A stretch of DNA of 64,000 nucleotides from Narthecium ossifragum (Eukaryota; Streptophyta; Magnoliopsida; Dioscoreales; Nartheciaceae): contig OY986973.1 of the NCBI GenBank assembly GCA_963920575.1, positions 15,114,062-15,178,061 on the forward strand, given 5' to 3'. Numbering within the stretch: the first letter of the stretch is position 1; every line of letters begins with the position of its first letter. Both the position numbers and the translations under genes were made by a program. The notes beneath the pieces were generated by a model that worked only from the letters and a program-made list of their open reading frames with translations, was not told the DNA's origin and did not search any database. Of this stretch, positions 45,148-56,216 are shown piece by piece.

Positions 45148-46908
45148 TTATAGTATGGATCCGTCTGATTGACGGACTCGATCACACCCACATGTATAAT
45201 TTCCTCCACCATATAATGCTTGAAACCAAACCCATCCCCACAATAAGTTTAGTATTTGATGATGTAGGCCAATAAGTTCTTTCCTCCCCACACGTGAACT
45301 AGAGACTCCACCCTCTATGAATGGCAACCTATCATCATGTTTCATCTTGCAACCCGGTCTACGGTATGTGTCCCTCATAATGTTGGAACCCGGAAGTGAA
45401 CATGGAAGGGATTTCGATCTCAGAATGGGTATAGGCAATGACGATGGTGCAAATATAGGTAAAGGAGAAGGTGGTGGCTCAAGTTTAGAATATATTGACA
45501 CATCTATGCAAAAGTGTGTGTCAACATAATAAGCACGAACTTGTCCAGAATCTAAATCAGGTGCAAGAGTAAGAGATAACTGTGGAAGGGGCTCAACCAC
45601 CCAAGAAATAGTTTCGGGCAAGATGTGTGGTTTGATGTCATCTTTCGATTGTGCAGTGTCTCGATTAACATCATCAGAGTCAGAAGCAAAGGCATTCAAA
45701 ATGTCAGACAGAATGTCATTCTTTAATTTAGCATCATCATCCTCAGAATCATACTCATCCCAAATTATAGGCAATCTATCATCATGCAGTTCAACATCAA
45801 AATCATCATCATCAGAATCATACTCATCCCAAACTATAGGCAATCTTTCATTGTGCACTTTAAGATCATAATCCTCATCGTCATCAGAGTCATAAGCCCT
45901 CGAAATTGCAGATAATCTATCAGTCATTCTAACATGAGACTTATCATCAAAGCAGTCAATCAAACTATCAACATGGAAGCATTCATTCTCACGCTCAGGC
46001 AAACATGTAGTCTTAAAGATGTTCAGTTTAACATGCATATGGCCAAAAGAGACATCCATGACACCAGTTCGACAGTTGATATTCGCATTTGCTGTAGCCA
46101 AAAAGGGACGTCCTAAGATGATAGGCATGGTTTTTTTACAGTGAACAACGGGTTCCATATCCAAGACGACAAAGTCGACCGGGAAAAAGAAGTTGTCCAC
46201 ATTTACTAAAACATCTTCTACAATGCCTCTAGGAGTCCTAATGGATCTATCAGCCAATTGTAGGCTGATCGGTGTCGGTTGGAGTTCTTCCATCCCAAAT
46301 TCCTTATAAAGGTAGTAGGGTAAGATATTAACACTGGCTCCTAGGTCGAGAAGGGCACCATCAATCTGGTAGCCTCCTATGCAACAGGCTATGGTAGGAG
46401 TACCAGGGTCTTTCAATTTGGGTGGAGTGTCATGTTTCAAAATCGAACTGACTTGTTCAGGTAAAATGATTTTCTTGTCCCCTTTGTGTTTTGTCTGGCG
46501 TTTATGAGTGCACAGGTCCTTAAGAAACTTGGCATACGAAGGGATCTGACGAATAGCCTGAAGCAAGGGTATGTTGATGTTGACATGTTTGAACGTTTCA
46601 AGGATTTCCTCAGTAGCTCTTCGGGCTTTGATGGTTGGGTACGGGTCCTTAAGGGCTGCAGGAAATGGCACTTTTGGAATGTATTTAGCTGGATCAGGCT
46701 CTCTAGAATCAGTTGGATTATAACCAGGTGGAAGAGAAGAGTAATCTCGAGTTGGACGATTGATCGGCGGATCGGGCGTTTGATCGTCCGTACTGACAGG
46801 TTCACTTATTTGGTTATCTACTATTTTACCACTTCTGAGGGTCACCACGGCTTTGGCACTCTCAAAGTTTTGGCTTTCTACATAGTGCTGGCCTCTGGGG
46901 TTTGTCAC
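45148..46908 (-). CDS. Athila/Tat-like aspartic protease with acidic tail
   Basis: The minus strand is open for 586 codons. After an AVVTLRSGK linker and a lysine-rich region, the protease shows IDGALLDLGASVNILPYYLY with the DLGAS form of the active site usual in Athila/Tat elements, then IILGRPFLATANANI. The second half is acidic and repetitive: LPIVWDEYDSDDD recurs as LPIIWDEYDSEDDD. The last ~70 codons run into non-coding-like sequence, where a reverse transcriptase would start in a full element. It is in frame with gag, ten codons after the gag TAA, and gag-pol polyproteins of this type are normally continuous. The enzyme cleaves the gag polyprotein during particle maturation. Confidence 0.85.
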   Translation of the reverse strand: MTNPRGQHYVESQNFESAKAVVTLRSGKIVDNQISEPVSTDDQTPDPPINRPTRDYSSLPPGYNPTDSREPDPAKYIPKVPFPAALKDPYPTIKARRATEEILETFKHVNINIPLLQAIRQIPSYAKFLKDLCTHKRQTKHKGDKKIILPEQVSSILKHDTPPKLKDPGTPTIACCIGGYQIDGALLDLGASVNILPYYLYKEFGMEELQPTPISLQLADRSIRTPRGIVEDVLVNVDNFFFPVDFVVLDMEPVVHCKKTMPIILGRPFLATANANINCRTGVMDVSFGHMHVKLNIFKTTCLPERENECFHVDSLIDCFDDKSHVRMTDRLSAISRAYDSDDDEDYDLKVHNERLPIVWDEYDSDDDDFDVELHDDRLPIIWDEYDSEDDDAKLKNDILSDILNAFASDSDDVNRDTAQSKDDIKPHILPETISWVVEPLPQLSLTLAPDLDSGQVRAYYVDTHFCIDVSIYSKLEPPPSPLPIFAPSSLPIPILRSKSLPCSLPGSNIMRDTYRRPGCKMKHDDRLPFIEGGVSSSRVGRKELIGLHHQILNLLWGWVWFQALYGGGNYTCGCDRVRQSDGSIL

Positions 46909-46938
46909 AGATTGACTTGGGAAATGACCTTCCTCTCT

Positions 46939-48471
46939 TTAGGCTATAATGTTAGAAAGTTGGCCCAGTGAATTCTCAAGTTTTGCAATGGATTGGGTAT
47001 TAGAATTACACTGGTTCTCTATTCTAGAAACATAGTTCTGAATTTTAGAGACTTCACTCGTCAAATCACTTCTTATGCCACTAATGTTTGAATTGATGTT
47101 GTCATTCATGACAGTCATAGCCGAAAGGAGGGAACTTAAAGTTGGTTCAGAAGTGGATTGGGTTTGAGAGGCTAAAGTTGATTGTGAAGGGTACCTAGGA
47201 TTTGGATTTGCAGAAGGTTTAGGTGGGTACTTAAAGGCAGAAGGATTGGTTGTGTTGATTTGCCCTGGAAAATTACTTGATTGTTGCGGCTTCCAACTAA
47301 AATTAGGATGGTTTCTCCAACCTGGATTGTAGGTATTAGAATAAGGGTTGTTCTGAGGTTTGGAAAAACCATAAGTTGCATTAACTTGTCCTTGAACAAA
47401 GTCAGGGAAATTGAGGGCCAGATGACAATCAATAATATGGTGATCAGAATTAAGGCAAAGAGCACAGGTTTCAAGAGAAGTGTTAGGCAATTGTTGAGCA
47501 AGAGATTGGCATGTTTTTAACTGGTTTAAGTCTTTAGTTAGGAGGGCTACTTGTGCGGAGAGACTTTGGAATTCAGAAATTTCATGAATTCCCCGAGAAT
47601 TACGAACAGTGGTAGACCGACTCCTAGAAACTGAGGCATTGTGTTTTGAATTTTCAGCCAGATTATCATACATTTCCCAAAGGGCAGTCCATGGCTTACT
47701 AAGAAGAACACCCCCGCAGCAGGCTTCGACCATTGTCCTATAACGATCGTTAAGGCCATTATAAAACGAATGAGCTAACTGCCACTCAGGTACCTCATGA
47801 TGGGGACACTCTCTAAGAAGATCCTTAAATCTTTCCCAAGCTTCATGAAACATCTCATCTTCATTTTGTTTAAAAGAAATAATCATGGTTCGATAGTTTT
47901 GAGTTTTAATGATAGGGAAATATTTTTTAAGGAAAGCATCCTGAAGTTGATCCCATGTTGAAATCGAATTTGGAGCTAAGGTTTGAAGCCAATGTTTAGC
48001 CTTATCTTTCAAAGAAAAAGGGAAGAGTTTGAGTCTAAAGGCATCATCATTAAAATGCTGAAGTTTGAACATGGAAAGGATTTCAAGAAAGCTAGCAATG
48101 TGTCCATAAGGATCCTCATTCTCACGCCCATAGAAAGAAGGTAAAGCTGTAATCCAGTTAGGCTTAATCTCATAATGGGTAGCATTGATGGTAGGTGGGT
48201 TGATACAAGAAGCATAGGTATAAGGTCCAGGTAGGAAGTGATTCCTAATTGGGACTTCTCTATTATTGTTATCATTTCCACCCCTACCCATGTTATCATT
48301 AGGGTCAATAACATGTTCCTCGTGTTCAGCCATTAAGGTTTGCAAGTTGCTTATGGCTTCCTGATAATTACTTAGGGATTTTTGTGCTAAGGTTCTAGCT
48401 GCTCGAAGTGTGGTCTCTATTTCTAGATCCAAAGGTTCCAACGGATTATGTAGGAATCGTCTGCCTTGCAT
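46939..48471 (-). CDS. Athila/Tat-like gag
   Basis: 510 codons from ATG at 48471-48469. The retrotransposon gag domain is clear: ITALPSFYGRENEDPYGHIA, FPFSLKDKAKHWLQTL, WDQLQDAFLKKYFP and ECPHHEVPEWQLAHSFYNGL (residues about 115-240). A zinc knuckle CALCLNSDHHIIDC (CX2CX4HX4C) follows, then a Pro/Asn/Ser-rich region and a C-terminal helix ending LGQLSNIIA. Gag forms the virus-like particle in the cytoplasm. The TAA at 46941-46939 sits where related proteins often have glutamine, so a single C-to-T change (CAA to TAA) may have split one gag-protease frame. Readthrough is the alternative. The leader upstream holds a GATCGATC array. Confidence 0.9.
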   Translation of the reverse strand: MQGRRFLHNPLEPLDLEIETTLRAARTLAQKSLSNYQEAISNLQTLMAEHEEHVIDPNDNMGRGGNDNNNREVPIRNHFLPGPYTYASCINPPTINATHYEIKPNWITALPSFYGRENEDPYGHIASFLEILSMFKLQHFNDDAFRLKLFPFSLKDKAKHWLQTLAPNSISTWDQLQDAFLKKYFPIIKTQNYRTMIISFKQNEDEMFHEAWERFKDLLRECPHHEVPEWQLAHSFYNGLNDRYRTMVEACCGGVLLSKPWTALWEMYDNLAENSKHNASVSRSRSTTVRNSRGIHEISEFQSLSAQVALLTKDLNQLKTCQSLAQQLPNTSLETCALCLNSDHHIIDCHLALNFPDFVQGQVNATYGFSKPQNNPYSNTYNPGWRNHPNFSWKPQQSSNFPGQINTTNPSAFKYPPKPSANPNPRYPSQSTLASQTQSTSEPTLSSLLSAMTVMNDNINSNISGIRSDLTSEVSKIQNYVSRIENQCNSNTQSIAKLENSLGQLSNIIA

Positions 48472-48589
48472 GCAGGATCACATAAAAAGAGAAAAACAAA
48501 ATAGAATATTCGGAAGAGAGGACAAAACCCGGCAAACAACAATTGAAACGAAAAGGTTTGAAGCAAAAAGGCTTAGCTGACTGTGCAGT

Positions 48590-48710
48590 TCCGATCGGTC
48601 GGTTTCCAGTCCGATCGGTCGCTCTAGACCGCAACTCCTTCACTCGAAGACCACTTCAAAGCAGATGGCGAAGTCCGATCGATCGGATTCAAGTCCGACC
48701 GATCGCTCCA
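48590..48710 (-). repeat. GATCGATC/GATCGGTC cluster in leader
   Basis: Four GTCCGATCGGTCG or GTCCGATCGATCG words lie between the primer site and the gag start. No TATA box adjoins them. Confidence 0.75.
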
Positions 48711-48895
48711 GGTGCATGTCGAGTTGTGTTTTTCATCAAGAAAAATCCGTTCCAATGCTGCAAATATTCCAGAAAATTGTCAGAAAAATCCTAAAAAATG
48801 TAAAATAAAATAAATAAAAATAAAAATCTAATTCGCTCAGAAAAAGAGTTAAGAGAAGATTAAATCGATACTCCGTTGTAAATCAAAAGATTTTT

Positions 48896-48912
48896 CCCGG
48901 CAACGGCGCCAA
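48896..48912 (-). promoter_or_regulatory. tRNA-Asp-type primer-binding site
   Basis: On the minus strand TTGGCGCCGTTGCCGGG lies five to six bases after the 5' LTR end. TGGCGCCGTTGCCGGG is the usual Athila/Tat-type primer site, complementary to the 3' end of plant tRNA-Asp as far as I recall. Confidence 0.85.
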
Positions 48913-48916
48913 AAAT

Positions 48917-50349
48917 TGATCGCTCACAAATGTCGTCGTTAAAACGTATGCAAAACGCAATTTATAAATTTATAAACCTTTCTTTCAACACTAAATTAAT
49001 AAGATAGAATAATGGTGAAATACGGGGTTGGTCCTCAGGGAAAACTTTGACTAACAAGAAACACCAGAATTAACTCTCAACACTCTAATTCTAAAGCGAA
49101 AAAGGATTGATTTGGGGTTTTTAGGAACTGATTAATAAAACTAATTAAGAAAACAATTAACGAAATTGAAATAGATCAATGAGGGAAAACCTAGGGATTA
49201 CTCAATCCACTTTAGTTTCACTTCCTGTATTCTCTAGTTATCCTCTTGTTTTCTTATCTCGACATTATGGATTCATAGCTTCTTAAGCTTACATGAATCC
49301 CTAAATAATGCGATTGTTTCCCCAATGCATAACCTATCCAAACTTAGCATAGATTGTCTTCGAACTTAATCTGAGTACAACCTATCTTCATCTACCATAG
49401 AATATCTCAAAGGCATACACAAAAGCAACATAAAAACCATCATACGAATCTCTACCATCAAGCACAGCAATCAAGTAGGTCAGAATGTACGTTGAGGAAC
49501 TCTGTTCCCTCAACTCTTTATAAAATAAAACCATATTCATAGGATCATGTCTTTGAAAAGATAACAAGAATCAAATTAGAAAATACAAAGAAGCTACATT
49601 AAAGCTTCATGAGATCCCTAAGTAAAGAGTTTAGCCACTCATCTTTTGGATGAGATCCATGTATTCGATGAAGAAGGTTAGGGATCCACACCGCATCTCC
49701 GTCTTCTTCTCCAATCTGAATCCCACTTTTTCTCTCTATGGAGGCCTCCCGTTTTCCAGCCACAAAACCCTTTTTATATCCTCATTCCCGGATTAGGGTT
49801 TTAGGGTTGAGTTAGACCTCAAGTGCAACTCGGATTTCCTGGTTCGATCCTGACAGCTTCTTCCGGTCGCGGCTGGGTTCAACCGGTCCATAATTGGAGA
49901 ACGAGTTCAGCACGAAAGATGTAGATTGGGAAGTCTTCTGTCAGATCCCGAAGATTTGATAATATTTAGACTTATCTAGAATATTTGGCGAATATTCTCC
50001 TGGGCGTCGACGGACCAGTCTTCCAGCAGCTAAATATCTTTATCTTCTTCAAAACTGCTATCAATCCATCAGGATTCTCTGAAAGTGTCCAACATGGAAG
50101 TTGTACATCTGGATGTCTTCTAGATGTCACCCAAAGTTCAGAATATTTGGACCTAAGAATAATGTCTGGTGAATATTATGCTAAGAGTCGACAGAGCAGT
50201 GTATTTCAGCATATTAAGCCTTTTTTTGTACTTTCTAACTTGAATCTTCATTAAACCTGAAATCAACTAACAAACTATCAAATACAAACACTCTAAGCCT
50301 AAAAAAGGTAAATTTAGGGGTTTAATTATGAATGTTTAGTGACTCATCA
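48917..50349 (-). repeat. 5' LTR of 41124 element
   Basis: Partner of 41124-42555, with the same TGAT...ATCA ends, and GAAGG just outside it. Confidence 0.95.
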
Positions 50350-50890
50350 GAAGGCTTTAAGTTTCATCCTTAAAAGCAACTATTTTATATGGTCTTATGC
50401 AAGCTATTTTTATGCACATGATCATCGAACTAGTAGTTGTGACTTCCTATCCTAATTTGTATTGTGGTTAATGCTTGATTTAATTTGCTTAACCTTAAAT
50501 GATGAAATTGCAAAACAAATATGATTTGTTTTGACTTACCGTTGAATGATCAATTGTAGACGATACTGGATAATTGTAGAATTTTCCAATTTGCATTCTT
50601 AAGATATATCTCATGACCATTGAACAACTAATCAACCATAATAGTTTAAACTTAAAATAATATAAAACTTAAGGGTTAATATCATATTTCAGCCTTAAAA
50701 CTCAGCTAAATATCATGTTTCATCCTTCAATTAATATTGTTGCTTTTCCCCGTTGAAAAAAAGAACCCCCTTTTCAAGAATGCTTTACAACATCATAATA
50801 GAGCAACCATAAACATGAACCTTATTAGTCTTTATATAGGCCTACATTGGGATTAGTAACCCATGCATTTCAACGACTCCTCTAGGTGAT
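50350..50890. other. Flank between two elements, no gene seen
   Basis: AT-rich, with phrases such as ATCATATTTCAGCC and ATCATGTTTCATCC near 50680-50720 that look like decayed repeats. It continues the sequence that ends at 41123. Confidence 0.5.
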
Positions 50891-52644
50891 TGATAGAGCT
50901 TGAAAAGTGTCACGGCTTAACAAGTCTACTCAAAATTACAAATTTATATTCGAACTTAAAACTAACTACTTTGGGGTAAGATAGCAGTGGATCCGAGTCG
51001 AATCCACAGGAAATGCGTAGGAAAATAATGAAACTACTAAACTCAATCTAAGTATTCCTACCAATAAGTTGAGAAAAGATTCAGAATTGAAATTAAACTA
51101 ACTTTATACTAAGAGATTAATAAATACGAGAAAACATTACCAGGGAATTCTTAATAAATAACTAGGATTCTACCATATCTTTCTATGATTAGAACGAGCT
51201 AACCAAACTGAATGGTTTTTCTAATGATTGATAGGTGAATGCCTAGTTCTTCCTATCACTCAACAAAACTTGGTTAGGATCCATTGTCGGTGAGAGCAAT
51301 TATCTACAAGTTAATGACCTAATGATTAGTTATGATCACTGCTAATGAATCCTCTGACTAGGATGAATTCATCGCGAGAAAATAGTATATTATGGATTTA
51401 GGTGTAAAATCAAAATAGTTCTAGCACCTTGAGGTCGCCAAATAGAATGTATCAAGGATTAGCAGTTACCCTAGTAGTTTTAGCACTAGCGTAGTGGTTC
51501 TAGCACTACGAAATCCCTAATATTGAATTAAGATGAATAACGGACTAAGAGTTGGTCATAATGGTTCTAGCATTACGTGTAATGGTCCTAGTATCACAAA
51601 ACTCTTAATCTCGAGAAGCAAATCCTCACATCCATGGTTCTAGCATGAATGTTTTGATGAGAATCTCTAGTCTCAAATCCTAGTATGCTCAAGACCTAGA
51701 TCTAGGCATAAAGAAACAAATCATTCATCCACTAATAATAAAATCACACCAAGTTCATAAAGAAATTAAGATCAATCCATACAAACCATTCAAAGAGATA
51801 TACAAGCCCTAAATCTTAGAAATCCCTAATAAAAACCCTAGTTACATCATAAGAATCCCATGGTAAAAAGTTTAGCTACTCATCTTTAGGGTTTGATCCG
51901 TAGATGAAGGTTGATGAACCTCTTCCGCCATGGATTTCCTCCCAAAAGATTCTAAAAAGGAAAGTTAAAAAGAGGAAAAAGAAATTAAGAAAGAGTGCTC
52001 CCTCTCCTTGGCCTCCAAGCAGCCAAGAGAGAGTCTAGATAGCCCCCCAAAAACCCTAAAAGATGCCTATTTATAGCCTAGGTATCCCCTTAACTCGGAT
52101 TAGATCTGGGCCTTTGATTTTGCTTAACTGCTATTAAATGATCGATCATTTAGGGGTGATGATCGATCATTTGAACCCAAAAAACTGGTTGCGCCCGAGT
52201 ATGATCGATCATTCGAAAGGAAATGATCGATCATGTAAAATATGGCTCTCTGTCATCTCTGTTACAGTGAAATGATTGATCCTTATAGGGGAAGATGATA
52301 CATCATCTATTCTGCGTATTTACTCTTTTGCCATTCAGACTGTGTCATTGGCACCAAAAATGCCGTAACTTCCTCCAGAAACTAGACATTCAGAGCTTTC
52401 TAACCATGTATGGTACATCATCTGATTCGTCCAAAGAAGGTACAATGTTGATGTCAAAGACGGCCCATCTTTGCTCCTTGGACTTCGAAGGTTCTTTATT
52501 TGTTTGTTTTAGCACTAAACTTGATCTAATTTTCGCTGAGAGTCCTAATACCTGAAATGGAGAGAAGAAAATCAAAATAGCATTGCTCGAAGACTAACGA
52601 GACCTAGTTAAAATGGTGATTTGTGTACTTTTCACATCTTATCA
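50891..52644 (-). repeat. 3' LTR of 50891 element
   Basis: It starts TGATAGAGCTTG and ends CATCTTATCA on the plus strand, followed by CACCCCCCAACTTG, the reversed polypurine tract. A minus-strand TATA box GGCTATAAATAG lies at 52067-52078. Confidence 0.92.
52138..52310 (-). repeat. GATCGATC array upstream of TATA box
   Basis: ATGATCGATCATT words recur about five times. In LTR sense the array ends about 60 bases upstream of the TATA box at 52067-52078. Confidence 0.85.
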
Positions 52645-55169
52645 CACCCCCCAACTTGATCTTTGCTAGTCCTCGAGCAAAGCAAGACAAAAGTTAAAAT
52701 AAAGCAGGAAACCTAACTAGCCACTTTCGTAGCTCTCAAGATTATACTTAGCATGTGTAACAAGCCTTTAAACCTCTGGGTGGCCCCAGTGGAGGAGTTA
52801 CAGTCTCTTAAGGGTTTCCAATGATGAAATCCACAAACATCTATACATGCCCTTGACATATCATCATAAATCAATTACAATATTCATTAATTCCAATGCA
52901 TCAAATAGAAATGCTATCTATAAATATATTCTTTTACTCATAATCACATAAGAATAAAGTAAATTAAAACAGGTCATAACACATTTCCAATACTTCAACA
53001 TATTTAATCATGATTCAAAAATCACTTTGACTCTCTAGTGTGTGAATTTGGTTCCACATGTATCAGAATATCCATTATATCCAAGCATTCAACTAGTCAA
53101 GATCACAATTCTAAGCATGCACATATTTTCCACCATCACATAACAATAACTGTTCTTTTTTTTCTCTTGTTTTTCACAAAGGAAATCACCCACTTTACGC
53201 GAACAACATGCTGATCAAGAACATTGCCCGGTTACTAAGATGAAATCATGTTTTTTCTTTTATTTTCATTCATAAAGACTTTTAACCATTTTACGCGAAC
53301 AGAACACTGGCCAGGCATCCTGTCCGGTTACTAAGTTGAAGGCCTTACACTTGCCAACACATACTTGTTGCGAACAGAAAATTATATGTATTCATGTATC
53401 TTCTGTGACATGACAGAGAACTGTAAATCTATCCCAGTCTCAAGCTCAGAATCTAATTTCAACTCCTAAACATGTGGAAGTGCATATGTGCAATAGAATA
53501 TGTCAATTTATCCTTAACTCATGGTAAAAGTGTTAAAGTATAGAGATAATGTCATGAATAGCTAAATTTACTAAATTTTATATGACATATAAATTTTTGA
53601 ATAATTCATAAGACAAATTTATAGATCAAGCATCTTTATCAATAAGTATGATAATTTCATTCTTCTGACATAATCTAAGGGATGTATAAAAGTTGGTTAT
53701 CATGAAATAAATAAATAAACATGAATTCCTAGAATTCTAACCCCCAATTTAAATGTAATTGTCCTCAATTACACGAAGTCATAAAGATAAAGCAATAAAA
53801 TAGGGTAGAGATAACCATAATGAATGCCCATAATGGTGGTTCATGGTATGCAAGTGGCATGTGGGACGCGTATCGTTGCTCGACGTTATTCAATGGATAG
53901 CATATGGCCCTGTAAAATGGTCGAGAGAAGATACCACATGATTGCAAATGTGGAAAGAAATAAACATTGAACGCCAAGAAAACATTTGGTAGCATATCCT
54001 CTATGTATTCATGAAGCACTCTGGCAGTACAAGATTTCATGTAAAACAAGCCACACAAATGCATCCACATATATCATTCACCACATAGCTGCATCCTAAT
54101 ACAATCATCCACACATTCACATCCACATCCACGGGGCACACCATCCAGAGTCAAAATTCATCATGTATAACAATAGCAGAAAGATTGGCATACAAGATAT
54201 AAATTTAACCGTCCTCAAAAGGACACAAAATATCACCAAACCAACCTCACAAAATGCCTATCCACATATGACATGATCCTAGGTACAAGACGCCTAAAAG
54301 ATGCGCACACAAAACAAGCAAGACATAGGAAACATGCAAACAGGGTCGCTCATGGACGAGGCGCAAAGGTCGGAAGGCTACGATGTTGCGATCAGCTGGG
54401 GCGCTCGATCCTTTTCAAGAAAAAAATTTGATCCTTAGAGTTTAAGGCCTTAAATCGCTCGGGCCCTCTTTTTTATATATATCACCCCTCGCAAATGATC
54501 GATCATCCCAGGGAGTGATAATCGATCATTTACCACGTGTCAGCATCCCCTGTGATCTCGAGTAAGATGGAAATGATCGATCATCAGGGGAGTGATGATC
54601 GATCATCAAAGGAGTGATGATCGATCCTCCAAGAACACCCTCTCTGTCACAACTAAAACACAAAACTGATCAATCATCCTATCATTGTAGAATCGATCAT
54701 GTCTAACTCCATTGCGTGCTCCGTGGTGATCCCGAAAATGATCGATCCTCAAGGTGTTGATGATCGATCATATAAAACCCCACATTCTGTCTCCAAAAGT
54801 GAACAAAAATGATTGATCATCATGGGATGTGATGATCGATCCTCGGCATGTAAATGCCAGAACTGACTGAAAACTTGGGAATTAGGTCTCTAACCACATG
54901 GATTAATACTAACCCCCAGGGCATCTAAACTAAAGTAAACAACCCAATCTATCAGTCAATACAAAGAATTCAGCAATGATAATTACGGCATTATCAAACC
55001 AACAAGCAAAGAGCAACTTGCACACATAAAATCAAACATGCAAATAATTAGAAAACAAGCAAGCATGCAAAGAAGAAATTTTCAAATACACAAATTAAAA
55101 TCAAACCAAAAATGGTTTACCTCCCACCAAGTGCTTGGTTTAACGTCACGAGCTCGACACAATGTAATC
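52645..55169 (-). other. 3' non-coding region of 50891 element
   Basis: 52645-53815 is related to the matching region of the 41124 element. From 53820 on there is no homology I can see. A TATA-array module lies at 54470-54845. No protein domain is present. Confidence 0.7.
54470..54845 (-). promoter_or_regulatory. Internal TATA box with GATCGATC array
   Basis: On the minus strand TATATATATAAAAAAG (about 54467-54482) follows twelve bases after an array of ATGATCGATCATC words (54494-54845). It has the same arrangement as in LTR U3 regions but lies inside the element, 1.8 kb from the 3' LTR. It could start an internal transcript or be a relic of another LTR. Confidence 0.65.
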
Positions 55170-56216
55170 TCAGCTAAAATTGAATTTGGGTGGTCGGTGG
55201 TTCCATGTAAAGAAGTACATGGATTGAATAATGAAGAACACATGCAGACATAATCCATCAAAGAAGAAAGACAGGTCCCAGTTAATGAAATCATTAAAAA
55301 TTTTAGTCAGTGGCCAATCATCATCCTGCAAATCATGTGTTTCAATAAATCTGTCCATCATCAGATAGGCTTTTGGTCGCCTATGGTTTAAAGTATAGAA
55401 ATACATGCATTGAAGGATGGAGATGAGGTGCAAACATGCTTTATCAAAGAAGAAAGGAGAATTCATGGTAAATAATTCATTATAAGCTTTAGGCATTGGC
55501 CAATTGTCATCCTTCAAGCCATGGATTTCAATAAATGGAGTCATCATCAAGTGGTCTTTTGGCGGCCGATGATTTAAAGTATAGAAATACATGGTCCGAA
55601 GAAGAGTAAAGCCATGAAGACATGCTTCATCAAAGAAGAAGGGAATGTTCTTACAAAACAAAGTACTAGAAGGACGAGAAGACTTGATATGATCTTTGAT
55701 GAAGTTTTGATACAAATTGGCATGGTCTCCAATCAAAACAAGGTATGGTCTCACAAAATGTTCAACTAGTGTTGATCACATGGAGGATAGAAACCCAAAT
55801 TGAGGCTGCCTATAGAAAGTCTCACTAATATCACAGGAGTCCTCATGATCATTTAAACAAGGCAATGCATCATCCCCATCCGACACGTCAAAAGCCGGTA
55901 ACTTATCATTACACGCACCTTCATCACCATACGCATCGAAAATCGGTGAAATATCATTATCATATGATGCATCAAATATTGGCTCAATATCATTAAAAAT
56001 GTTGTTCACTGGTAATGAATCGTCACGAACATTGTCATCAATAAAATACTCAAACACTGGAACGTCTTCATGAAAAATATCATGGACCTCAAACGCAGGC
56101 AATATGTCCTTGCTAACATCATTATCATTTTGTTCATCGGAAACCGGTGAGTTATCATAAACCATAGCACCATCACATGCCTCACAATCATTAAACGTAT
56201 AAGCATTATAAGCATC
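55170..56216 (-). pseudogene. Acidic gag-like reading frame, 3' part
   Basis: Minus-strand frame 56216-55776 is acidic (DNVRDDSLPVNNIFNDIE; DAYGDEGACNDKLPAFDV). After a TGA at 55778-55776 the same frame continues to 55170 as a triplicated segment with FFFDEACLH and MYFYTLNHRPPK. The acidic style matches the tail of the 41124 element's protease frame. It joins 57889-58589 across the LTR at 56217-57888. No enzyme motif is seen; the function is unknown. Confidence 0.6.
55200..55757 (-). repeat. 186-bp triplication inside reading frame
   Basis: The block with TTTATCAAAGAAGAAAGG-type text recurs at about 55248, 55434 and 55620, a period of exactly 186 bases or 62 codons. The translated units share FFFDxxCLH and MYFYTLNHRxPK. 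Confidence 0.85.

Larger units (their letters stand above)
41124..50349 (-). mobile_element. Complete gag-protease-only Ty3 element, 9.2 kb
   Basis: Two LTRs of 1432 and 1433 bases bound the element and GAAGG flanks it exactly at 41119-41123 and 50350-50354. On the minus strand, in order: 5' LTR, tRNA-Asp-type primer site, gag (48471-46939), protease (46908-45148), 2.6 kb non-coding DNA, polypurine tract, 3' LTR. There is no reverse transcriptase, RNase H or integrase anywhere inside. The layout fits the non-autonomous class described as terminal-repeat elements with only gag-related genes. It must have used enzymes from a relative, most likely an Athila/Tat-type element given the gag and DLGAS protease. 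Very similar LTRs suggest a young insertion. Confidence 0.92.
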
